Shown piece by piece: positions 57,140 to 64,000 of a stretch of DNA of 64,000 nucleotides (position 1 is the first letter of the stretch; each line of letters opens with the position of its first letter). The notes under the pieces are model-generated. The model worked only from the letters and a program-made list of their open reading frames with translations. It was not told where the DNA came from and ran no database searches. The position numbers and the translations under genes were made by a program. The stretch spans positions 17,571 to 81,570 of IMG/VR virus record IMGVR_UViG_3300006735_000002. One strand, written 5' to 3'. The DNA is from a virus.

Positions 57140-57645
57140 TTCTCCAGCGATTTGAGGGCTGAGCCTGTATCCTGTAACACACGTGTGTGACGCTGCAGCG
57201 CAAACCGTACCAGGTCGAAGTCTTCTCCGATGTATTTACAGATGCGCTCGATGGTCGAGAGCGAGTAAGGAGTCTCGTACGGGAGTACGAGAGGGTGCAG
57301 CAGCAGGGCGTCCTTGAACCCTTTAGACAGGCTGTCAAACATCCTGCGCTCAGCGAACGGGACGTTTCCCACCGCTTTGCGGTAGCTCGGAACTACTTCG
57401 CCCAGTGGTCGTTCGATCACCACAACGCGGGGCACCATGCGGAGCAGGTCAGGGTACAGCAGCCACGAAGATGAGCAGTCACCGTCGAGGCTGCGGAGAG
57501 CAGCGACGTGAGCTTGCCGCATGGTCCTGTCTTCGTACAGGAAGGACAGGGCGCCCTCGTGAGCGACGACACTACCTCCCTTGTAGAGGTAGTTCGCCAA
57601 CCACCCATGCCCTGAGCGCGGGTAGCCTGTGATGATGAACTTCAT
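57136..57645 (-). CDS. Sulfotransferase-like P-loop protein
   Basis: 169 residues from the ATG at 57645, which shares a base with the upstream stop. The N-terminus MKFIITGYPRSGHGWLANYL has the 5'-phosphosulfate loop (PRSGxxWL, residues 9-16) of PAPS sulfotransferases, and VVVIERPLGEVVPSY (residues 75-88) fits the 3'-phosphate motif with Arg79 and Ser87. It is shorter than typical sulfotransferases (about 250), so a reduced or partial domain. It lies among virion genes, suggesting modification of a virion or host surface glycan; substrate unknown. Confidence 0.65.
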   Translation of the reverse strand: MKFIITGYPRSGHGWLANYLYKGGSVVAHEGALSFLYEDRTMRQAHVAALRSLDGDCSSSWLLYPDLLRMVPRVVVIERPLGEVVPSYRKAVGNVPFAERRMFDSLSKGFKDALLLHPLVLPYETPYSLSTIERICKYIGEDFDLVRFALQRHTRVLQDTGSALKSLEK

Positions 57646-57968
57646 CAAGACGTTGAGATAACCAGCTTTTTCTTCTTGCCCGACTTCTTGCGCTTCGCTG
57701 TGCTGGAGCGCTTACGGCCAGGGTTGGAGTGCTGGTATGGGATACGCTTCGGCCCCGTCTTGGTCTTTTTGAAGCGCTTCTTCTCCTCCGAACTCATCTC
57801 ACTGGCGGTCTTGGGTGTATCTTTTGATACACGCTTCGACGGCCGGCAGGCGGGGTACTTGCTCTTCCGAGACTTTTCGCTCTTCTGCCGACCGCACGGC
57901 TTGCCGGTTTTGATGTCGACCCACTCTTCCTTGAACCAGCGATCGAGGCCGCCCTTGGTCTTTGCCAT
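57645..57968 (-). CDS. DUF5872-like small basic protein
   Basis: 107 residues from an ATG sharing a base with the upstream stop (TGATG). GGLDRWFKEEWVDIKTGKP followed by CGR, YPACRPSKRV and TPKT resembles the DUF5872 block seen in several viruses. The C-terminus is a run of Lys/Arg (RKRSSTAKRKKSGKKKK). Likely a DNA-binding internal virion protein. Confidence 0.6.
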   Translation of the reverse strand: MAKTKGGLDRWFKEEWVDIKTGKPCGRQKSEKSRKSKYPACRPSKRVSKDTPKTASEMSSEEKKRFKKTKTGPKRIPYQHSNPGRKRSSTAKRKKSGKKKKLVISTS

Positions 57969-58150
57969 CAGTCCCTCCCGCCAGCCTTGAGCTTCGCCTT
58001 CCTGTATGTGCCGCCGCGCTTCTTGTACTCGCGGACAAGCCATCCGTTGGCGTACGCCGAAGGGTAGACCTTGAACTTCTTCTTCGCCGCAGCTTTTACG
58101 CGGGCGTAGAGAGCCTTGTCAGTGGGCACGTTCTTGGTCTTGGCAGCCAT
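57968..58150 (-). CDS. Small basic protein, 60 residues
   Basis: Lys-rich helical start (TDKALYARVKAAAKKKF) then VYPSAYANGWLVREYKKRGG, a block common in large viruses and phages beside DUF5872-like proteins. It stops at the next gene's start. A DNA-binding or scaffold-associated role is inferred from charge and position. Confidence 0.6.
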   Translation of the reverse strand: MAAKTKNVPTDKALYARVKAAAKKKFKVYPSAYANGWLVREYKKRGGTYRKAKLKAGGRD

Positions 58151-58153
58151 GGG

Positions 58154-59158
58154 TCAGCCTCTTCGGCGAGCAGCAAACAGCTGCTCTTCCATCTGTCGCT
58201 TGAGGTCGTCATACCCAGCACGTCGTGTTTCGGTTCCAGGCAGCTCGAAGGTTGCCGTGGACTCGTGGTTCATCACGTCGATCGAGGCGGGGATTTCCTC
58301 AGGAGCGGTTGGGTTGAACTTGGGGTGAAGAGCTCCGACCATCTTGAGGGCAGTCTGGGGGTCTTGTGCCGCGCCAGTCTCAAGCAAGGTCGTGAACATC
58401 GTCAGAGCTTCTTCGTTGTCATCGCCCCAGAGGTCAGGTGCGGTCTGGTCGACCCACTTGACCAGGCCCTGTAGGACCTCCTGGTTGCGTGCCTGCTCCT
58501 GCTCAGCGGCGACGCGCTGAGATTCTTCGAGACGCTGGCGAAGCTGGTCGCGCTCCTGTTCGACGGGGCTCAGCTGCTGGCTGAACTCCTGTGCGAGCTG
58601 TTCGCGCAAGACCCTCTCTGCTGCTTCACGCTCGGCCGTTGCTCCTTCCAGCTTCTGCCGGAGTTCGTCGGCTTCGCGCAGCGCCTGGGTCCCAAGGTCT
58701 TCTCCCGTGTCCAGCCAGCGCTTGTAACGAGAGAGCTCTGAGGCGAGCTGCTGCTCCTTCTCCTCGGCGGCCTTACGGAACTCAGCCATCTCCTGCGTCT
58801 TCTTGGTGAAGCCGCTCTCGAGATGCTTGTACTTGGTCTGCATGCCATCGAGAAGCACGTTGCGGTGCTTTTCGTCGATGCTGTTGAACCACTCGGCCTT
58901 ATTGAGAGAGTCAATCTCGCCGTTCCACGAGACGGCGGTCTCTTCTACGATCCCCGCATCCGAAGATGCCTCCCCCGAAGACTCCGCAGCCTGTGACCGC
59001 GTAGAGGACGGAGTTTCGGGGGAGGCGCTGCCTGCGCCAGAGTCCGCTGAGGCAGACGGTGGGTCTGACTGCGGGGTAGTAGGGGACGCACTCTCTACCG
59101 ATGAAGAGTCATCGGTTGCGCTGACAGCTTCGGGGGTGTTGCTCACTTCGGTTTCCAC
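58154..59158 (-). CDS. Scaffold-like coiled-coil head protein
   Basis: 334 residues from a GTG at 59158 with GAAGGAG upstream. A Ser/Ala/Pro-rich disordered start (about 75 residues), then a long coiled coil (residues 120-230: EMAEFRKAAEEKEQQLASEL, EQERDQLRQRLEESQRVAAE), then a C-terminal helical part and a basic end (RQMEEQLFAARRRG). This layout and its place after the portal fit a head scaffolding protein. A major capsid protein, normally next, is not recognisable here. Confidence 0.7.
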   Translation of the reverse strand: METEVSNTPEAVSATDDSSSVESASPTTPQSDPPSASADSGAGSASPETPSSTRSQAAESSGEASSDAGIVEETAVSWNGEIDSLNKAEWFNSIDEKHRNVLLDGMQTKYKHLESGFTKKTQEMAEFRKAAEEKEQQLASELSRYKRWLDTGEDLGTQALREADELRQKLEGATAEREAAERVLREQLAQEFSQQLSPVEQERDQLRQRLEESQRVAAEQEQARNQEVLQGLVKWVDQTAPDLWGDDNEEALTMFTTLLETGAAQDPQTALKMVGALHPKFNPTAPEEIPASIDVMNHESTATFELPGTETRRAGYDDLKRQMEEQLFAARRRG

Positions 59159-59177
59159 GATCTACTCCTTCGCGGGT

Positions 59178-59750
59178 TTATGCCATTGGGCCCATGCCGC
59201 CGGGAGCCGGAGCACCCATCGGCGGACCACCCATGTCAGGGCCAGCGGGCATTCCGCCACCCATGTCCATTGGCTGGTTCATCTCGTCCTTCATGGCCAT
59301 AGCGGCCTTCTCGCCCATGCTCATGATGATCTTCTTGAGCATGTCGTAGTTGCCCTTGATCTTGTTGGCCATCTGCTCTGGAGACATGTCTGCCAGGTCA
59401 GCCATTGCCATGGCCTCGCCGTAGACTGCCTGAGCAGTGATGTCGTCGAGGTCGAGGACGTCAGCGAACACCTTGACGGGGTCCGTGGCAGCGTCTCCGC
59501 CAGCCATGTTGGCGTCGTCGGCACCGCCCATCTCGACAGACTCGGTCACGGCGGTCTCTTCGATCTCTTCCTCTCCGCCCATCTTCTCGTCGAGCATGTC
59601 AGCGAGAGACTTCTCTCCACCCTTATCGCCGCCCTTGTCGTCCTTGGCCTCAGCCTTGGGCTTGTCGTCCTTCTCGTCCATTTCTGGCTTGTCGGACTTC
59701 TTGCCCTTCTTCAGGTTCTTGAGCCGCTTGGCGGCGGGGGAGAGAGCCAT
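59178..59750 (-). CDS. Low-complexity acidic protein with Met/Gly/Pro tail, 190 residues
   Basis: GAGGTGAATC before the ATG. Lys-rich start, Asp/Glu/Lys middle (DEKDDKPKAEAKDDKGGD), an ordered helical part (PEQMANKIKGNYDMLKKII) and a Met/Gly/Pro tail (MGGGMPAGPDMGGPPMGAP). Possibly a minor scaffold or internal head protein; composition is its only clue. Confidence 0.65.
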   Translation of the reverse strand: MALSPAAKRLKNLKKGKKSDKPEMDEKDDKPKAEAKDDKGGDKGGEKSLADMLDEKMGGEEEIEETAVTESVEMGGADDANMAGGDAATDPVKVFADVLDLDDITAQAVYGEAMAMADLADMSPEQMANKIKGNYDMLKKIIMSMGEKAAMAMKDEMNQPMDMGGGMPAGPDMGGPPMGAPAPGGMGPMA

Positions 59751-59758
59751 GATTCACC

Positions 59759-60244
59759 TCACGCGATGTTTTTGAACGAGTTGGCGGTCTTTACGACCTT
59801 GGTACGAGCGGCCTCGACCGCCTTCGACGAAAGGTTACCACGCTCGGCGGCTTCCAGCTTCTTCACAGCACTCTCAACGCGCTGTTCGGCTACGGCGGCT
59901 ACGTCGATGCCGCGCGCCTTGCGGCTGGCGGCAAGCCGAGACTTACGGTCTTCGATGCGACGATCGACCTGCTTGTCAGTAAACGCATCAACCTTGACGT
60001 GCTTGCCGGGGTTCTTGGCTTCGAGACCACGCCGGTAGACTTCGAAGTCTCCGGTCGACATCTCCTTGCCGTCGATGTTCATGGAGCCGAAGCCCGTGAA
60101 CGAAGGCGCGGCTCCGCTGAACCAGCCGATGCGAGTCGGAGCACCGCAGTGCTCGCACGGAGGCGGCCCGTCAGATCGACGGTAGACCTCGGCGGGCATG
60201 CCGTGACCGTTCTCGCAGATGAGGTCGTGAGATACGAAACTCAT
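59759..60244 (-). CDS. Zinc-ribbon head-region protein, 161 residues
   Basis: ATG overlapping the upstream stop (TAATG). The start HDLICENGHGMPAEV and CEHCGAPTR give a four-ligand ribbon in an FmdB-like spacing. A charged helical C-terminus follows (DRRIEDRKSRLAASRKARG). A degenerate second copy of its first codons lies at 61129-61170. Confidence 0.7.
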   Translation of the reverse strand: MSFVSHDLICENGHGMPAEVYRRSDGPPPCEHCGAPTRIGWFSGAAPSFTGFGSMNIDGKEMSTGDFEVYRRGLEAKNPGKHVKVDAFTDKQVDRRIEDRKSRLAASRKARGIDVAAVAEQRVESAVKKLEAAERGNLSSKAVEAARTKVVKTANSFKNIA

Positions 60245-60259
60245 TAGTCCTCCGCGCGA
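60218..60259. repeat. 42-bp direct repeat, copy 1 (functional gene start)
   Basis: Matches 61129-61170 at 40 of 42 bases. It covers the end of the 281-residue gene (RAED and stop) and the first codons of the zinc-ribbon gene. Confidence 0.8.
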
Positions 60260-61089
60260 TCTTTGTAGGGATTGGGGTTCAGCGCCTCGTTAAGGCTGTC
60301 GTACTTGAACGCCGCGCCTCTGCCGAACCGGCCCGCGTTAAACTCGTTCCGCAGGTACGTGTACAAGGAATCGATGCCTGTACTTCTTGGAAGAGGGAAA
60401 CCAGCTGCCGACAACTTGGCGCGGGCCTTCGCTTCCATCAGGTTATCGAACTTTTCGCGTGTCTCGGGGGACATGTCGCTACGCTTACTTGCTCGGTTTT
60501 CCAAATCCATAAGAGCGTCGAAGGCGACGGCGTTGGCCTTGTCGCTGCGACTTACTTCAAAGTCCGCATGAAAAGCTCCTACGCCGGTGTCATCTGGAAC
60601 CAATATCTGGTACGGAGGAGTGGTGTCAGTTTCGGAAAACGCGTAGCGAGTACCCTCTTCAAGCGCATACCCATACGGACGCTTTAAGAAATCTGCGCGC
60701 TCGTCAGGAGCGTCGCTCGGCGGAACTCGGGAGAGCAGGCCCACTTGGTCTACGATCTCTACTTCTCCCGGACCTCTGGTAGGGGTGTGGGGCACGGGCC
60801 GCGCTCCGTACTTGTCGGAGTCACGTTTGCGCATTTGCGGGGGACCGGTAATCGGAACGCCGGCAGATACGAATGGCTGCTCCATGCCTGCGATGTCGGG
60901 ATGCGGCTCTTCAAAGCGGTAGGGTACTCGAGGGTCGGCGTAAGACGGCGTCGACTGTCCTCCGCGAACCGACGCCTCTCCGCGAGATTCTTCCATCTCG
61001 GGGTACGTTTCTCGCAACTTGGCGTACCGTGCTCGCTGCATCGCACGAGCCAGAGCGTCTGCCTTTGTTTCTTCGTATTTGTCGGCCAT
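60244..61089 (-). CDS. Hypothetical head-region protein, 281 residues
   Basis: CAGGAGTACAAG before the ATG. Charged, helical, with many Arg/Glu/Pro (ADALARAMQRARYAKLRETY). Ends RAED like the 426-residue protein upstream, because both 3' ends lie in the direct repeat. Probably a minor virion protein. Confidence 0.65.
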   Translation of the reverse strand: MADKYEETKADALARAMQRARYAKLRETYPEMEESRGEASVRGGQSTPSYADPRVPYRFEEPHPDIAGMEQPFVSAGVPITGPPQMRKRDSDKYGARPVPHTPTRGPGEVEIVDQVGLLSRVPPSDAPDERADFLKRPYGYALEEGTRYAFSETDTTPPYQILVPDDTGVGAFHADFEVSRSDKANAVAFDALMDLENRASKRSDMSPETREKFDNLMEAKARAKLSAAGFPLPRSTGIDSLYTYLRNEFNAGRFGRGAAFKYDSLNEALNPNPYKDRAED

Positions 61090-61128
61090 CTTGTACTCCT
61101 GCCGCGGTGTGGCGTAAACGCTCTTGCC

Positions 61129-61170
61129 GATGAGGTCGTGAGATACGAAACTCGTTAGTCTTCCGCGCGA
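61129..61170. repeat. 42-bp direct repeat, copy 2 (vestigial gene start)
   Basis: Same sequence as 60218-60259 with two changes. One turns the ATG of the zinc-ribbon start into ACG (TAACGAG here against TAATGAG there), so the copied start cannot be used. Confidence 0.75.
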
Positions 61171-62435
61171 GAATCGGCAGTGATTTCGATTTCATCGAGG
61201 ACAACCCTGGGCTTCTTAACTCCAGCTCCCATGAGGTAAACTTCGTTAGGGTCAAAACCTTCGGTCTCGATCACGTGCTGGCGGTACTGCTGCTCAGCCT
61301 TGGGGGTCAGGTGACCTTCCTGCTGCAGACGAACCACGTCGTCGTAACTCAGCGAGGCAAGCGACTTACTCTGCAACTTGTCAATCGGACCCAACCCCTC
61401 TGCGACGTACTTGACCTGCTCGTAGGGGTCCTGGCTGCGGTTGTAGCCCTCGATAAACGCCTGCGGAGCACCAACGGCAAGTTCCATCACGAGATCGGCT
61501 CCGCCGCTGGTCGCAGCCAGCGCGAACTTTGACCCCAGGAGTCCTGCGGCAACGCCGAGGCCGCGCCTGACAGCGGGGCTGCCCAGTGCGCTCTTCCCGG
61601 CGCGAATAGCGTCAGTGCCGTGGCTCTTGATCAGGTTCTTGGTGTTACGGTACAGGTCGAGTTGTGGGCTAAGAGAGTCTGACGGAGGCAGCATGCTACG
61701 CTTAAGCTTCTTCCTTGCGTTTCTAGGCATTCCGCTAAGGATTTGCCTTTCTTTTTTAAGCCGATTGAAATCGTCCAGATCCGCCTGAGTTATTCTGTCG
61801 GTTGCGCGACTAACTTCGTCAAACGACTCAGACAGCACCCGGTCACTTTCGTATGTCGGGCTGCTCACGTCCATCCCACTGACACGATCACCTACACGCC
61901 TGATCAAGGCTTCATCCGCGCGGATGGCTGGGCCGACTTTACTTCCAGCCCGCAACGGCGTAGGCGTGTAAGCGCGAGCAGGCCCGAGCGGGACATCCGG
62001 TATAGGCTGACCGCGCGGCACTCGCGAGCTTGTTGGTGACTGGGCAAGGGCGCGTAGTCGGTTGGTGGCTCCCCGAACGCTTCGTTCGTCAGTAACATCG
62101 ACTTGTCTTGCGAGGTTGGCCATGTTGTCGCGTCTGTTGATCATACGCGCGCGAAACGTAGGGTCTGTCTGCGCTCGAGGTGACTGCAGCATGTCTTCGG
62201 CCATGCGATTTGCTTCGAAGGCCGCACGCGTCAAGTCGCTTGTGTCAACCGCACCCTCTCGTCTCGCTTTGTCGAGGATACTTTGAGTTATCCTCCCCGG
62301 CTCTGCCCCCAGCTGGTAGTTAGTCGCAAACGAAGTGGCCGCGCGGCTCTGAGGAGACGGCGGGGTTGTCGGACGAATCGCCTCGTCCGACAAGTCAGAC
62401 TTCAGGCGGTCGTAAAATGAAATCTGCTCGGCCAT
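61155..62435 (-). CDS. Hypothetical virion-region protein, 426 residues
   Basis: AGGAGACCGAC before the ATG. Disordered, basic first half (many Arg/Ser/Pro) and a helical middle; a hydrophobic stretch near 305-335 (GVAAGLLGSKFALAATSGG). Directly downstream of the portal. Possibly a portal-associated or ejection protein; not recognised. Confidence 0.65.
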   Translation of the reverse strand: MAEQISFYDRLKSDLSDEAIRPTTPPSPQSRAATSFATNYQLGAEPGRITQSILDKARREGAVDTSDLTRAAFEANRMAEDMLQSPRAQTDPTFRARMINRRDNMANLARQVDVTDERSVRGATNRLRALAQSPTSSRVPRGQPIPDVPLGPARAYTPTPLRAGSKVGPAIRADEALIRRVGDRVSGMDVSSPTYESDRVLSESFDEVSRATDRITQADLDDFNRLKKERQILSGMPRNARKKLKRSMLPPSDSLSPQLDLYRNTKNLIKSHGTDAIRAGKSALGSPAVRRGLGVAAGLLGSKFALAATSGGADLVMELAVGAPQAFIEGYNRSQDPYEQVKYVAEGLGPIDKLQSKSLASLSYDDVVRLQQEGHLTPKAEQQYRQHVIETEGFDPNEVYLMGAGVKKPRVVLDEIEITADSRAED

Positions 62436-62444
62436 GTCGGTCTC

Positions 62445-64000
62445 CTACTGGGGCGGGCTCTGGCCCTGCATCTGAGCCAGACGCTGGACTTCTGCAAGGA
62501 CTTCGGGGGGAAGGTCATCCATCTCGCCACCGGCCTCAGCCTGCGAGACGGACCGCTCGGTCGGCTGCTGACCGCCGGGCTGCTGCGGCTGCTGCGGCTC
62601 TTCGCGAACGGCAGCACCGCCCTTGGCGACCTGCTGCTGCTGAGCCGCGGCGGCCTGCTGAGCCTGCGCCATTGCCTGCCGGGCCTGAGCCTCGGGGATG
62701 ATGATGCGGTTGGGTAGACCCAGACCGCTGACGAGCTCCTCGAACAGCTTGAACATGTCGACGTTCGGAGCCTGGGCGAGCAGTGGAATCATCGCCTGCA
62801 GGGTCTCGAGCAGCACTGCGGGGTTCTTTCGGATGGGGTTGTACGACACCATCTCGAAGTCCATCTGCAGCTGCTTGAGCTGCTGGGTACCGAGGTGCGT
62901 AAACAGATCGCTGCCGGAGAGGCGAACCATCTTCGGCTTCTTCATGTAGCGCTGCATCAGGTAGAACATCTTCGCAGCGACATCTTCGAGGGCGGTGTTC
63001 AGGTGGCCCTCACGGGTCGCCAGCCTGGTCCGCATCTGCGCGTCGATGATGGCCATCTCAGTGGCGGTCTTGGCTCCGGCGACCTGGCCACGCGCGGCTT
63101 CTGCCAGCGCGCTCTGGAAGGCTGCGTCAGCCTCCAGACGGCTGATGAACGAGATGATGGCCTCGGGTACCTGGGGACGAGGCATCTCGTAGAACAGCGC
63201 TCCGAAGTTCCGCATTTCGTCCACGCCTTCTGCGTCGACTGGCACGAACGAACCGACCATTGCTTCCATCGCCTTGTCGAGCGTGGAGCTGTCGATCTTC
63301 CCGGCATCGTACAGAATCTTCGGGACGTTCAGGTAGGTGATGCGCTTCCACAGGGTCAGCAGCTGGTTGATGTTCGTCTGCTGGTCGAGGACCAGCTGGA
63401 CCTCGGAGAGACCAGTGCAGTCGATGCCGCTGTGGTTCAGAGAGAACATGCTGAACGGAACGAAGTCCAGCTGTCCCTTGAACAGCACGTGGTCGGTCCC
63501 CTTGTGGTAGTGGACGACCGTGTTGCTCTCGAGGTCGTAGAACTCGTAGATCATGATGCGCTTGTCGGTGCCCGAGAACGTCGTCATCGACGTCTTCTGC
63601 ACATCATCAAGCATCCAGGTCGGGAGCGCCTCGGGCTTGATTTCCCCATTCGGCTCATACCGGCCGGACTTGACCTTGGCCTTGTAGGCTGATGGCGTCA
63701 GCGGGCATGCCTGGATCCAGTACCGGATGTCGTTGTTGTCCCGCGCGCTGAGGTCAAAGAACACCGTCGCTGGGTTCGGGTTGCTCAGGACGGGGCAGTC
63801 CTTCTTGCTGTCCCACGACACCTTGAAGACGCCGCGCTTGCAGAGCACCGCGTCCATGAGCGCCAGAGCAGACCGACGCCGCATGTTGACCGAGCGGAAC
63901 GCCCACTCCATCAAACCGTTGGTCGCACCTGCCAGGTCCTGGCTGTCCGGCGTCTGCGGCATCGCAGCGACCTGTGGGTTTGGACCCAGCAGGCTGCTGA
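62445..64000 (-). CDS. Portal protein, 5'-truncated by the window edge
   Basis: About 518 residues are visible and the frame is open to the right edge, so the start lies outside. Portal-like features: PVLSNPNPATVFFDL, DCTGLSEVQLVLDQQTNINQ (the central helical stem) and LTLWKRITYLNVPKILYD, then a long C-terminal Ala/Gln-rich disordered tail (QAMAQAQQAAAAQQQQVA). It resembles podovirus-like portals. The portal forms the DNA-entry ring of the head. Confidence 0.85.
   Translation of the reverse strand, partial: SSLLGPNPQVAAMPQTPDSQDLAGATNGLMEWAFRSVNMRRRSALALMDAVLCKRGVFKVSWDSKKDCPVLSNPNPATVFFDLSARDNNDIRYWIQACPLTPSAYKAKVKSGRYEPNGEIKPEALPTWMLDDVQKTSMTTFSGTDKRIMIYEFYDLESNTVVHYHKGTDHVLFKGQLDFVPFSMFSLNHSGIDCTGLSEVQLVLDQQTNINQLLTLWKRITYLNVPKILYDAGKIDSSTLDKAMEAMVGSFVPVDAEGVDEMRNFGALFYEMPRPQVPEAIISFISRLEADAAFQSALAEAARGQVAGAKTATEMAIIDAQMRTRLATREGHLNTALEDVAAKMFYLMQRYMKKPKMVRLSGSDLFTHLGTQQLKQLQMDFEMVSYNPIRKNPAVLLETLQAMIPLLAQAPNVDMFKLFEELVSGLGLPNRIIIPEAQARQAMAQAQQAAAAQQQQVAKGGAAVREEPQQPQQPGGQQPTERSVSQAEAGGEMDDLPPEVLAEVQRLAQMQGQSPPQ

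Noticed and set aside
57170-57192. Minus-strand TGTTACAGGATACAGG as another member of the promoter class
   Set aside because: It lies inside the coding end of the sulfotransferase-like gene and does not match TGnTAnn(C/G)T, since the ninth base is G.
58803-60038. 411-codon plus-strand open frame
   Set aside because: Opposite the scaffold-like, acidic and zinc-ribbon genes, which have proper starts; the product is a His/Leu/Ser-rich shadow.

Overview
The window is part of a tailed double-stranded DNA bacteriophage genome. It is GC-rich by eye and densely packed. Most genes overlap the next by 1 to 4 bases (ATGA, GTGA, TTGA or TGATG junctions) behind GGAG-type ribosome binding sites. There is a portal protein, a scaffold-like protein, a lysis cassette, and a phage replication and recombination set. 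I see no integrase, repressor or ribosomal gene. Both ends cut through genes, and no large terminase or major capsid protein is recognisable, so the genome continues on both sides. The host cannot be named from this sequence.

Layout. (1) 1-18064, plus strand: the end of a large virion-type protein, then one 15.3-kb gene for a roughly 5,100-residue polyvalent protein, then a small virion-like protein. The giant protein has a transglycosylase-like region, an ADP-ribosyltransferase-like region and an HEMSH metallopeptidase-like region, and is probably carried in the virion and ejected. (2) 18066-34335, minus strand: replication and recombination. It holds a DUF927 ATPase, a Rad50/SMC-like ATPase, an adenine methyltransferase, a uracil-DNA glycosylase/DNA polymerase A fusion, a Sak4-type recombinase, a SpeD-like pyruvoyl decarboxylase, a PD-(D/E)XK nuclease, an SF2 helicase and an archaeo-eukaryotic-type primase. 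(3) 34524-35033: a lone plus-strand terminase-small-subunit-like gene in a divergent region. (4) 35030-46015, minus strand: about 24 mostly orphan small genes, including a DUF932 protein; this is a typical host-takeover or counter-defence region. (5) 46016-49126: few genes, many RNA hairpins and intrinsic terminators. (6) 49127-50507: a three-gene plus-strand operon ending in a SLOG/DUF2493 protein. (7) 50504-64000, minus strand: virion and lysis genes, read from the portal at the right edge through scaffold-like, small basic, sulfotransferase-like and beta-rich virion proteins, plus amidase, holin-like and spanin-like proteins.

Regulation. Seven gene starts are preceded by a sequence matching TGnTAnn(C/G)T. 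In six of them it ends 18-25 bases before the start codon, which suggests one extended -10 promoter class used mainly for virion genes and the plus-strand units. A second type with TTGACA -35 boxes may drive early minus-strand genes (42207-42235 and 23837-23864). The giant gene has a perfect 11-bp hairpin whose left arm ends where its promoter should start transcription. That resembles the early/late translation switch of T4 gene e.

The most interesting points are the giant polyvalent protein; the glycosylase-polymerase fusion with an altered steric-gate position; the SpeD-like enzyme with an altered processing site; the Rad50-like ATPase without an Mre11 partner; an amidase with a textbook EF-hand loop; a sulfotransferase-like protein among virion genes; and the structured, nearly gene-free stretch at 45-49 kb with a tRNA-like fold and an attenuator-like arrangement.
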